NCBI RefSeq assembly: GCF_006496635.1
Contig: NZ_CP022958.1
Location: 1,736,001 to 1,800,000 of the forward strand
Direction of reading: 5' to 3'
DNA length: 64,000 bases
DNA from: Azoarcus sp. DD4
GTDB lineage: Bacteria > Pseudomonadota > Gammaproteobacteria > Burkholderiales > Rhodocyclaceae
Position numbers and translations under genes: made by a program. This document shows, one piece after another, positions 16,238-27,311 of this stretch; the first letter of the stretch is position 1; the number at the start of each line of letters is the position of its first letter. A model generated the notes under the pieces. That model searched no databases, was not told where the DNA came from, and was given only the letters and a program-made list of their open reading frames with translations.

Positions 16238-17590
16238 TCAGTGCGGCACGCGGTCGAGCTGGGCGGCGAGGCGGCGCAGGCCGGCGGAAATCTCCACCGG
16301 ATAGACCGCTTCGGCGGGCACGCTTTCCAGCCCGCGCAGTGCGGCCGGCAGGCGGCCGAGTTCGGCGGCGGCGTGCTGGCGCAGTGCTGGCAGCGCTTCC
16401 GGCGCGGCCAGCCGGCGGCCGTTGCGCATTACCGCCTGCAGCAGCGGCGCGCCGGCATGGGCTTCGTCCGCGAGGGTGATGTGGTCGCGTAGCAGGCCGC
16501 CGTCGGCGTCGAGCTGGCGGTGCACCTGCTTGGCGCCCGGCCAGGTGGCCTTGCCTTCTGAGCGCTTGCGCCGCGCTTCGCCGGCATAGACCTCCAGCTT
16601 GTAGGCGGAATCCAGCGTCGGCGCGTCCGACGAGGTGGTGAGGTGGGTGCCGATGCCGAAGCCGTCGATAGGTGCGCCGCCGTCCAGCAGCGCGGCGATG
16701 CGGAATTCGTCGAGGTTGCCGCTGGCGAAGATGCGCACGTCCTCCAGCCCGCCGGCATCGAGGATGGCGCGCACCTTGCGCGCATGGATCGCAAGGTCGC
16801 CACTGTCCAGCCGCACCGACACCAGGTTGACGCCGCGGCGCAGCAAGGCCGGCGCCAGCGCCACCACCTTGGTCGCGGCGGCCTCGGTGTCGTAGGTGTC
16901 GATCAGCAGGGTGACGTTGCGCGGCTGCGAGGCGGCGAAATGCTCGAAGGCGTCGACCTCCAACTCGTGCGCCTCGATGTAGGAGTGCGCCATCGTGCCG
17001 AACACCGGGATGCCGTAGCGCTGGCCGGCCAGCACCGTGGCGCTGCCGGCAAAACCGGCGAGGTAGCTGGAACGTGCCGCCAGCAGCCCGGCCTCAGCGC
17101 CGTGGGCACGGCGCAGGCCGAAGTCGATCAGCACCTTGCCGGGCGCGGCCAGCACGCAGCGCGCGGCCTTGGTGGCGACCAGGGTGGAGAAGTTCACCAG
17201 GTTGATCAGCCGGCTCTCGACGAACTGGGCCTGGCCGATCGGTGCCTCGACGCGCAGCACCGGCTCATTGCCGAAGAACAGGCTGCCTTCGCGCATCGCA
17301 TGCACCTCGCCGGTGAAGCGGAAATCGCGCAGCCAGTCGATGAATTCGCCGCGAAAGCGGCCGGTGCCGCGCAGCCAGTCGAGTTCGGTGGGGGTGAAGC
17401 GCAGGTTCTCCAGGTAGTCGAGCGCCTGCTCGATGCCGGCCAGCATCAGGAAGTTGCGCTGCGGCGGCAGCACCCGCACGAAGAGCTCGAACACCGCCGG
17501 CCGGTACATGGCCTCGTCGAAGTAGGCCTGCAGCATGGTGAGTTCGTAGAGGTCGGTGAGCAGCGCCGGACTGCCGGCCTCGGTGCTCAC
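16238..17590 (-). CDS. pncB: Nicotinate phosphoribosyltransferase
   Basis: Converts nicotinate and PRPP to nicotinate mononucleotide in NAD salvage. The 450-aa sequence has LLTDLYELTMLQAYF at the start, the family motifs ESRLINLVNFSTLVATKAAR and FGLRRAHG, FGTMAHSYIEAHELEVDAFE, and VSVRLDSGDLA followed by ASGNLDEFRIAALL. I chose GTG 17590 because the conserved region begins right after it; the open frame extends to 17671 but that part is Arg-rich and unconserved. It lies downstream of pncA on the same strand with a 145-bp gap, so the two salvage steps are adjacent. Confidence 0.93.
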   Translation of the reverse strand: MSTEAGSPALLTDLYELTMLQAYFDEAMYRPAVFELFVRVLPPQRNFLMLAGIEQALDYLENLRFTPTELDWLRGTGRFRGEFIDWLRDFRFTGEVHAMREGSLFFGNEPVLRVEAPIGQAQFVESRLINLVNFSTLVATKAARCVLAAPGKVLIDFGLRRAHGAEAGLLAARSSYLAGFAGSATVLAGQRYGIPVFGTMAHSYIEAHELEVDAFEHFAASQPRNVTLLIDTYDTEAAATKVVALAPALLRRGVNLVSVRLDSGDLAIHARKVRAILDAGGLEDVRIFASGNLDEFRIAALLDGGAPIDGFGIGTHLTTSSDAPTLDSAYKLEVYAGEARRKRSEGKATWPGAKQVHRQLDADGGLLRDHITLADEAHAGAPLLQAVMRNGRRLAAPEALPALRQHAAAELGRLPAALRGLESVPAEAVYPVEISAGLRRLAAQLDRVPH

Positions 17591-17735
17591 TGCACTACCC
17601 CCTGTCGCTGCACGACGGCGGGTCGGCTTTGCACAGTCGGCCCGTTCCGCCGGCGCGGAGCAGTGCTCCATGAAACCCCATCTTCACCCTCCCCGGGGGA
17701 GGGCGCGCCCCCTTCGGGCGGCCGGGCGGCGGCGC
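17591..17735. other. Intergenic region between pncA and pncB with GC-rich palindrome
   Basis: Contains CCCTCCCCGGGGGAGGG (about 17689-17705) followed by CGCCCCCTTCGGGCGGCCGG, hairpin-forming GC-rich DNA of the kind scattered between genes in betaproteobacteria. It may attenuate or process the pncA-pncB transcript. Confidence 0.4.
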
Positions 17736-18368
17736 TCATGCGTGCACCGCCCTGTCGAGCGCGGCCAAGGTGACCGGGTGGGCGCCCGCCGCGCGCATTG
17801 CCTGCAGCGCGCGGGCGCCGTCGCCCGGATGGACGTCGACCGCACGTATCGCATCGACCAGCAGCATCACCTCGAAGCCGGCGGCCAGCGCGTCGCGCAC
17901 GGTGGCGAGCACGCAGTAGTCGGTGGCGAGCCCGCCGATGAAGAGGCGGCGGCGGCCGCGGCCGTGCAGCCATTCGGCCAGGCAGGTGCGCTCGAAGGCG
18001 GAATACGCGTCGGCGGCGCTGGTGGTGGCTTTGGACACCACGGTGGCGACGGCCGGCACCTTCAGCCGCGGTGCGAAGCAGGCGCCGGGACTGCCCGCCA
18101 CGCAATGCGGCGGCCACGGCCCGCCCCGGGCCTGGAAAGAGCAATGGTCGGCCGGGTGCCAGTCGCGGCTGAACACGATGGGTAGTTCCTCGCGTGCGAA
18201 GAGCGCGATGTACTCGTTGAGCACGGGCACCACCCGGTCGCCGTCCGGTACTGCGAGGGCGCCGCCGGGCAGGAAGTCGCGCTGGACATCGACCACCAGC
18301 AGCGCATCGCCACGCTGCAGGTGCAAGGCAGGCATGCGCCCGCTGCCCGCCAGCCTGTGTCGTTTCAT
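17736..18368 (-). CDS. pncA: Nicotinamidase (isochorismatase fold)
   Basis: Deamidates nicotinamide to nicotinate, feeding pncB. 210 aa. The catalytic Asp is in LLVVDVQRDFLPGGAL, the metal-binding Asp and His in FSRDWHPADHCSF, the Lys in VVSKATTSAADAYS and the nucleophile Cys in GGLATDYCVLATVRDA. CAGGGG stands close ahead of the ATG at 18368. Cytoplasmic enzyme; in the same direction as pncB. Confidence 0.94.
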   Translation of the reverse strand: MKRHRLAGSGRMPALHLQRGDALLVVDVQRDFLPGGALAVPDGDRVVPVLNEYIALFAREELPIVFSRDWHPADHCSFQARGGPWPPHCVAGSPGACFAPRLKVPAVATVVSKATTSAADAYSAFERTCLAEWLHGRGRRRLFIGGLATDYCVLATVRDALAAGFEVMLLVDAIRAVDVHPGDGARALQAMRAAGAHPVTLAALDRAVHA

Positions 18369-18591
18369 CCCCTGTCTCCTCGGTGGGCGTTCTGCCAGCC
18401 GCAGCGGTCCGGCGGCTGTCGACGCTTCACCTTTTTATATAGCCTGCCGGCGGGCGACAGGACAGCGGCCGCGCGCCGAAGCGCAAGCGATCTGGCAACG
18501 GTGGGATAGCCCGCTAAGATGAAATGGCGAAGCAAGACCATCCGGCCCACAGGGGCATCGCCCGCGGGCAAGGACGAGAGGGGAGGGGAAG
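18369..18591. promoter_or_regulatory. Divergent promoter region between pncA and the groEL operon
   Basis: 223 bp. An AT-rich run with TATATAG at about 18436-18442 can serve as a -10 in either direction. Closer to groEL, CTGGCA and TAAGAT are spaced 17 bp apart near 18490-18520 and could form the operon promoter. No CIRCE element (the HrcA operator) was found, so heat-shock control of the usual type is not evident. Confidence 0.4.
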
Positions 18592-20205
<1,614 letters not shown>

Positions 20206-20215
20206 AGGGCGACCG

Positions 20216-20641
20216 ATGCCGTGGGAGACCTTTCCGCACGAGGCCGACATCGGCGTGCGCGGCCGCGGCGCGAGCCCGGAAGATGCCTTTGCCGGGGCGG
20301 CGACTGCACTGACCGCGGTGATCTGCGACCTTGCGACGGTGGTGCCGCGCGAGGCAGTGAGCATCGAATGCACCGCGCCGGAGCTCGAACAGCTGCTGGT
20401 CGACTGGCTCAACGCACTGGTGTTCGAGATGGCGACGCGGCGCATGCTGTTCTCGCGCTTCGACATCGAGATCGATGTGGATGCCGGCGGTGCCTGGCTG
20501 CGCGCCAGCGCCTGGGGCGAGCCGGTGGAGGTCGGCCGCCACCAGCCGGCGGCCGAGGTCAAGGGCGCGACCTACTGCGAGCTCGAAGTCGCACGGCAGG
20601 CGGACGGCGGCTGGCTTGCGCAGTGCGTGGTCGACGTCTGA
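20216..20641 (+). CDS. Archease (RtcB-activating protein)
   Basis: Archease speeds up guanylylation and turnover of the RNA ligase RtcB. 141 aa with the family start MPWETFPHEADIGVRGRGAS and the metal-binding acidic residues, then LVDWLNALVFEMATRRMLFS and the C-terminal VKGATYCELEV. It lies 10 bp after the chaperonin gene and 20 bp before rtcB, an arrangement that fits its known partner. The ATG at 20216 aligns with the conserved N-terminus; earlier ATGs overlap groEL. Confidence 0.93.
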   Translation: MPWETFPHEADIGVRGRGASPEDAFAGAATALTAVICDLATVVPREAVSIECTAPELEQLLVDWLNALVFEMATRRMLFSRFDIEIDVDAGGAWLRASAWGEPVEVGRHQPAAEVKGATYCELEVARQADGGWLAQCVVDV

Positions 20642-20661
20642 GGCGTCAGGAGGCAGCGGAC

Positions 20662-22095
20662 ATGGACATCGCCAGACTGCGCCAGCGCGGCCCCTACGAA
20701 TGGGAGCTGCCGGCGACCGGCCGCATGCGGGTACCGGGGGTGATCTTCGCCTCGCGCGCGCTGATCGAGGCGATGGACGACAAGGTGCGCGAGCAGGTCG
20801 CCAACGTCGCCAGCCTGCCCGGCATCGTCGATGCGTCGTACGCGATGCCGGACGCGCACTGGGGCTACGGCTTTCCCATCGGCGGGGTGGCGGCCTTCGA
20901 TGCCGGCGAGGGCGGCGTGGTGTCGGCCGGCGGCGTCGGCTTCGACATCTCCTGCGGCGTGCGCAGCCTGCACACCGGGTTGAAGCTCGCCGAGGTCGAG
21001 GCGGTGAAGGCGCGGCTGGCCGACGTGCTCTATGCGCGCATTCCGGCGGGCGTGGGCAGCACCGGCGCGCTGCACCTGTCCGCCGCCGGCATGGACGCGA
21101 TGCTGCGCGGCGGGGCGCGCTGGGCAGTGAAGGAAGGCTACGGCAGCGAGGCCGACCTCGCCCGCATCGAGGAGCACGGCTGCGTCGCCGGTGCCGATCC
21201 GGCGGCGGTGTCGGAGAGGGCGAAGAAGCGCCAGCGCGATGAGATGGGCACGCTCGGTTCGGGCAACCACTACCTGGAAGTGCAGATCGTCGACGAGCTC
21301 TTCGACGCCGCCGCCGCGCAGGCCTACGGGCTGGCGGCGGGCGACGTGCTCGTCACCATCCACTGTGGTTCGCGCGGCATGGGCCACCAGATCGGCACCG
21401 ATTTCCTGCGCGAGATGGTGGTGGCCGCGCCCAAGGCCGGCATCGCGCTGCCCGACCGCGAACTCGCCTGCGCGCCGCTCGGGTCCGAACTCGGCCGGCG
21501 CTACCTCGGCGCGATGCGGGCGGCGATCAACTGCGCGCTCGCCAACCGCCAGATCCTCACCCATCTCGCCCGCGCGGCCTTTGCCACGGTGCTGCCGGGT
21601 GCGCGCCTGAGCCTGCTGTACGACGTGTCGCACAACACCTGCAAGGAGGAGTCGCACGTCGATCGCGCCGGCCGGCGGCGGCGCCTCTTCGTCCACCGCA
21701 AGGGGGCGACGCGCGCCTTCGGGCCGCAGCATGCCGAACTGCCGGCCGAGTACCGTGCCACCGGCCAGCCGGTGCTGATAGGCGGCAGCATGGGCACCGC
21801 GTCCTGGGTGCTGGCCGGTGCCGCGGGTACCGAGGAACGCGCCTTCGGTTCCGCCTGCCACGGCGCCGGCCGCGCGATGAGCCGCAACGAGGCTTTGCGG
21901 CGCTGGCACGGCGGCAGCGTGGTGAGCGAACTCGAGGCGCGCGGCATCCTGATCCGCAGCCCCAGCCTGCGCGGCGTGGCCGAGGAAGCGCCGCTCGCCT
22001 ACAAGGACGTCGGCGCGGTGGTGGAGGCCGCCGAGTGCGCCGGGCTGGCGCGACGGGTGGCGCGGCTGCGGCCACTGGTGTGCATCAAGGGCTGA
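20662..22095 (+). CDS. rtcB: RNA-splicing ligase RtcB
   Basis: Joins RNA 2',3'-cyclic phosphate ends to 5'-hydroxyl ends using GTP and manganese; used for RNA repair in bacteria. 477 aa. Metal and substrate motifs include MPDAHWGYGFPIGGVAAFD, GGVGFDISCGVRSL, GTLGSGNHYLEVQ, IHCGSRGMGHQIG, YDVSHNTCKEE and the guanylylated-His region AFGSACHGAGRAMSR. AGGAGG-type bases precede the ATG. It follows archease directly, with no RtcA or RtcR nearby, so control is through the chaperonin operon and not the sigma-54 rtc system. Confidence 0.95.
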   Translation: MDIARLRQRGPYEWELPATGRMRVPGVIFASRALIEAMDDKVREQVANVASLPGIVDASYAMPDAHWGYGFPIGGVAAFDAGEGGVVSAGGVGFDISCGVRSLHTGLKLAEVEAVKARLADVLYARIPAGVGSTGALHLSAAGMDAMLRGGARWAVKEGYGSEADLARIEEHGCVAGADPAAVSERAKKRQRDEMGTLGSGNHYLEVQIVDELFDAAAAQAYGLAAGDVLVTIHCGSRGMGHQIGTDFLREMVVAAPKAGIALPDRELACAPLGSELGRRYLGAMRAAINCALANRQILTHLARAAFATVLPGARLSLLYDVSHNTCKEESHVDRAGRRRRLFVHRKGATRAFGPQHAELPAEYRATGQPVLIGGSMGTASWVLAGAAGTEERAFGSACHGAGRAMSRNEALRRWHGGSVVSELEARGILIRSPSLRGVAEEAPLAYKDVGAVVEAAECAGLARRVARLRPLVCIKG

Positions 22096-22119
22096 GCCGT
22101 CGGACTTCGGAGAGCGCAC

Positions 22120-23879
<1,760 letters not shown>

Positions 23880-23883
<4 letters not shown>

Positions 23884-24890
23884 CGCGCAAGACTACCGCG
23901 ACCACTGCGACCGCCACGACGACCGCCCGCCCGCTGGCGCTGCGCCTGCTCGCCGACATGCTGCGCATCCGCCGCATGGAAGAGAAATGCGCCGAGCTGT
24001 ACGGGGCCGGCCAGATCCGCGGTTTTCTCCATCTCTACATCGGCGAGGAGGCCTGCGCCACCGGCACGATGCATGCACTGGAGGACGGGGACAACGTCGT
24101 CGCTACCTACCGCGAGCACGGCCATGCGCTGCTGCGCGGCGTGCCGATGAGCGCGATCATGGCCGAGATGTTCGGCAAGGCGGCCGGCTGTTCGCGCGGG
24201 CGCGGCGGCTCGATGCACCTCTTCGACGTGACGCGCCATTTCTACGGCGGCAATGCCATCGTCGGCGGCGGCCTGCCGCTGGCGACGGGGCTGGCGCTGG
24301 CCGACCGCATGCAGGGCGTGCGCCGCGTCACCGCCTGCGTGTTCGGCGAGGGGGCGGTCGCCGAAGGCGCCTTCCACGAGGCGATGAACCTCGCTGCGCT
24401 GTGGCGGCTGCCGGTGCTGTTCTGCTGCGAGAACAACCTGTACGCGATGGGTACCGCGCTGGCGCGCTCCGAATCGCAGACCGATCTCTGCGCCAAGGCC
24501 GCCAGCTACCGGATGGCCACCTGCAAGGCCGACGGCATGGATGTGCGCGCGGTGCTGGAGGCCACCACGCAGGCGGCGCGCCAGGTGCGCGAGGGCGAGG
24601 GCCCGGTCTTCCTCGAACTGCAGACCTACCGCTTCCGTGCGCATTCCATGTTCGACCCCGAGCTGTACCGCGACAAGGCCGAGGTCGAGGCGTGGAAGGC
24701 GCGCGGGCCGATCCACACCTTTTCTGCGCAGCTGAAGGCGGCCGGCATGCTGACGGAGGAAGGCTTCCTCGCGCTCGATGCCGAAGCCGGAGCGGAGATC
24801 GACGCCGCGGTGGCGTTCGCCGAGGCCGCCCCCTGGGAGCCGGTCGAGGATCTGCCGAGGGACGTGTACACGCCGGGAGCGCAGCCATGA
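23880..24890 (+). CDS. pdhA: 2-oxoacid dehydrogenase E1 component, alpha subunit (pyruvate type)
   Basis: Thiamine-diphosphate-binding half of an alpha2beta2 E1 that decarboxylates a 2-oxoacid. 336 aa with RRMEEKCAELYGAGQIRGFL, YREHGHALLRGVP, the GRGGSMHLFD signature and the TPP fold FGEGAVAEGAFHEAMNLAAL leading to ENN. The E1-alpha phosphorylation-loop region YRFRAHSMFDPELYR is pyruvate-type. The first 15 residues are Thr-rich and unconserved. Overlaps both neighbours by 4 bp. Most likely pyruvate or acetoin as substrate; the sequence does not decide. Confidence 0.92.
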
Positions 24891-25858
24891 GGATGAGCTA
24901 CCGCGAGGCGCTGCGCCTGGCCTTGCGCGAGGCGCTCGCCACCGACCCGCGCGTCTTCCTGATGGGCGAGGACGTCGGCCGTTACGGCGGCACCTACGCG
25001 GTGTCCAAGGGCCTGCTGGAGGAGTTCGGCCCGGAGCGCATCCGCGACACGCCGCTGTCGGAACTCGGCTTCGTCGGCGCCGGCATCGGTGCGGCGCTCG
25101 GCGGCATGCGGCCCATCGTCGAGGTGATGACGGTCAATTTCAGCCTGCTGGCGCTGGACCAGATCGTCAACAACGCGGCGCTGCTGCGCCACATGTCCGG
25201 CGGCCAGTGCTCGGTGCCGCTGGTCGTGCGCATGGCCACCGGCGCCGGCCGCCAGCTCGCCGCCCAGCATTCGCACAGCCTGGAGAACTGGTACGCCCAC
25301 ATCCCCGGCATCCGGGTGCTGGCGCCGGCCACCGTGGCGGATGCGCGCGGCATGCTGGCACCGGCGCTGGCCGACCCCGACCCGGTGGTGATCTTCGAGC
25401 ACGCCCAGCTCTACAACCTGGAGGACGAGCTGCCGGACGAACGGCGGTGCGACATCGCCCGCGCGGCGGTGCGGCGCGCCGGCACCCGCGCGAGCGTGTT
25501 CGCCTACGGCGGCTGCCTGCCCAAGGCGCTGCAGGCGGCGGAGGAACTCGCGGCCGAGGGCATCGACGTCGAGGTGGTCGACCTGCGCGTGCTGCGTCCG
25601 CTCGATACCGAAACCATCGCCGCCTCGGTGGCGCGCACGCATCGCGCGGTGGTGGTGGACGAGGGCTGGCGGAGCGGCAGCCTCGCCGCCGAGGTGATCA
25701 CCCGCATCGTCGAGGACAGCTTCTACGAGCTCGACGCACCGCCGGTCCGGGTGTGCAGCGAGGAGGTGCCGATTCCCTATGCCAAGCACATGGAAGAGGC
25801 GGCGTTGCCGCAGGTCGGCAAGATCGTCGCGGCGGTGAAGGCGCTGGTGGGGGCGTAG
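24887..25858 (+). CDS. pdhB: 2-oxoacid dehydrogenase E1 component, beta subunit (pyruvate type)
   Basis: Partner of the preceding E1 alpha. 323 aa with MSYREALRLALREAL, FLMGEDVGRYGGTYAVSKGL, the ISELGFVG-like stretch DTPLSELGFVGAGIGAA, HSHSLENWYAHIPGIRVLAP and the C-terminal domain VEVVDLRVLRPLDTETI and VVDEGW. The catalytic-site residues of the TPP enzyme beta chain are in place. Translational overlap (ATGA) with pdhA; 4 bp separate it from the E2 gene. Confidence 0.92.
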   Translation: MRMSYREALRLALREALATDPRVFLMGEDVGRYGGTYAVSKGLLEEFGPERIRDTPLSELGFVGAGIGAALGGMRPIVEVMTVNFSLLALDQIVNNAALLRHMSGGQCSVPLVVRMATGAGRQLAAQHSHSLENWYAHIPGIRVLAPATVADARGMLAPALADPDPVVIFEHAQLYNLEDELPDERRCDIARAAVRRAGTRASVFAYGGCLPKALQAAEELAAEGIDVEVVDLRVLRPLDTETIAASVARTHRAVVVDEGWRSGSLAAEVITRIVEDSFYELDAPPVRVCSEEVPIPYAKHMEEAALPQVGKIVAAVKALVGA

Positions 25859-25862
25859 GCCG

Positions 25863-27050
25863 ATGTTCGACTTCAAGCTGCCCTCGCTCGGCGCCGACAT
25901 GGACGAAGGCAGGCTGCTGGAATGGCTGGTGCGGCCCGGCGACGCGGTGAAGAAGGGCCAGGCGGTGGTGGTGGTGGATACCGCCAAGGCGGCGGTGGAC
26001 GTGGAGATCTGGCAGGACGGCACGATGCACGAGCTGCTGGTGCAGCCGGGCGAGAAGATCCCGGTGGGCACCGTGCTCGCCATCGTGCTGGCGCCCGGCG
26101 AGAAGGCGCCGGCGGCGAAATCGCCAAGGGCGCACGGCAGGCCGTCGGCGAAGGCGGCGCCGGCCGCGGTACAGCCAATCAGCGCGGTGGCGGTGGCGGC
26201 ACCGTCGGCCGGGGCGCGGCTGCGCATCTCGCCGGCGGCGCGGCGCAGGGCGGAGCAACTGGGTGTGGCGCTCGCCGGCCTGCAGGGCAGCGGCCCCGAC
26301 GGTGCGGTGACGCTGGCCGATGTCGAACGTGCCGCGGCGGCGGCGCCCGGCGCAGCGGAAGCGGCGCCCGCTGTCGCCGTCGACCGCATCGCCGAAACCC
26401 GCCGTGCCATCGCCGCGGCGATGAGCCGCGCCAAGCGCGAGATCCCGCACTACTACCTGTTCGAGTCGGTTCCGCTGGCGCGCGCCCAGGCCTGGCTGGC
26501 CGCCGCCAATGCCGATCGCCCGATCACCGCGCGCCTGCTGATGGCGGTGCTGCAGCTGAAGGCGGTGGCGCTGGCCGCGAAGCGCTATCCCGAGATGAAC
26601 GGCTGGTACCGCGACGGCGGCTTCGAGCCGGCTGCGGCGGTGCACATCGGCGTGGCGATTTCGCTGCGCCAGGGCGGGCTGATCGCGCCGGCGCTGCACG
26701 AGGCCGATGCCAAGCCGCTCGGCGTGCTGATGGCCGAGCTCGGCGACCTGGTGAAACGCGCCCGCGCCGGCTCGCTGCGCAGCTCGGAGATGCGCGATCC
26801 GTCCATCACCGTCACCAATCTCGGCGACCAGGGCGTGGAGGCGGTGCTGGGGGTGATCCATCCGCCGCAGGTGGCGCTGGTCGGCTTCGGCCGCATCGCG
26901 CCGCGGCCGTGGGTGGAAGACGGCGTGATGCAGGTCGTGCCGGTGGTCACCGCCAGCCTGGCGGCCGATCACCGGGTGTCGGACGGCCATCGCGGCGCGC
27001 GCTTTCTCGCCGAGGTGCGCGAGTTGCTGCAGCGGCCGGAGGAACTCTAG
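25863..27050 (+). CDS. pdhC: Dihydrolipoamide acyltransferase (E2), single lipoyl domain
   Basis: Acyl-transferring core of the complex. 395 aa: a lipoyl domain at residues 1-80 with the modified Lys42 in VVDTAKAAVDVE, an Ala/Pro-rich linker, a peripheral subunit-binding domain (RISPAARRRAEQLGVALAGL with GSGPDGAVTLADVE) and a catalytic domain ending with the HxxxDG motif in LAADHRVSDGHRGARFL. It is shorter than multi-lipoyl E2 proteins. No E3 (lipoamide dehydrogenase) gene is in the operon, so a shared E3 is needed. An acyl carrier protein gene follows 9 bp later. Confidence 0.92.
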   Translation: MFDFKLPSLGADMDEGRLLEWLVRPGDAVKKGQAVVVVDTAKAAVDVEIWQDGTMHELLVQPGEKIPVGTVLAIVLAPGEKAPAAKSPRAHGRPSAKAAPAAVQPISAVAVAAPSAGARLRISPAARRRAEQLGVALAGLQGSGPDGAVTLADVERAAAAAPGAAEAAPAVAVDRIAETRRAIAAAMSRAKREIPHYYLFESVPLARAQAWLAAANADRPITARLLMAVLQLKAVALAAKRYPEMNGWYRDGGFEPAAAVHIGVAISLRQGGLIAPALHEADAKPLGVLMAELGDLVKRARAGSLRSSEMRDPSITVTNLGDQGVEAVLGVIHPPQVALVGFGRIAPRPWVEDGVMQVVPVVTASLAADHRVSDGHRGARFLAEVRELLQRPEEL

Positions 27051-27059
27051 GGAGGCGGG

Positions 27060-27308
27060 ATGGACGATACCGAACTGCGCGCCGTCGTGCTGGCGACGCT
27101 GAAGACGATCGCGCCGGAAGTGGAAACGGACGCATTGCGCGGCAACCGGCCGCTGCGCCAGCAGGTCGATCTCGATTCGATGGACTGGCTCAACTTCCTG
27201 ATCGGCCTCGCCACCCGGCTGAAGGTGGCGATCCCGGAAGCGGACTACGGCCGGCTGGCGACGCTGGATGCCTTGGTCGATTACCTGCGCGACCGTCTGC
27301 CGGACTGA
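27060..27308 (+). CDS. Acyl carrier protein
   Basis: 82 aa with the four-helix ACP pattern and the phosphopantetheine-accepting Ser40 in VDLDSMDWLNFL (the DSMD variant of DSLD). GGGAGGCGG precedes the ATG. It is unlike the housekeeping AcpP, which lies in fab operons and is highly acidic. Its place directly after an E1-E2 set, and with an acyl-CoA synthetase upstream, suggests that acyl groups from these enzymes are moved to or from this carrier. That link is inference. Last gene of the operon, 3 bp from the convergent lon-like gene. Confidence 0.9.
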   Translation: MDDTELRAVVLATLKTIAPEVETDALRGNRPLRQQVDLDSMDWLNFLIGLATRLKVAIPEADYGRLATLDALVDYLRDRLPD

Positions 27309-27311
27309 GGT

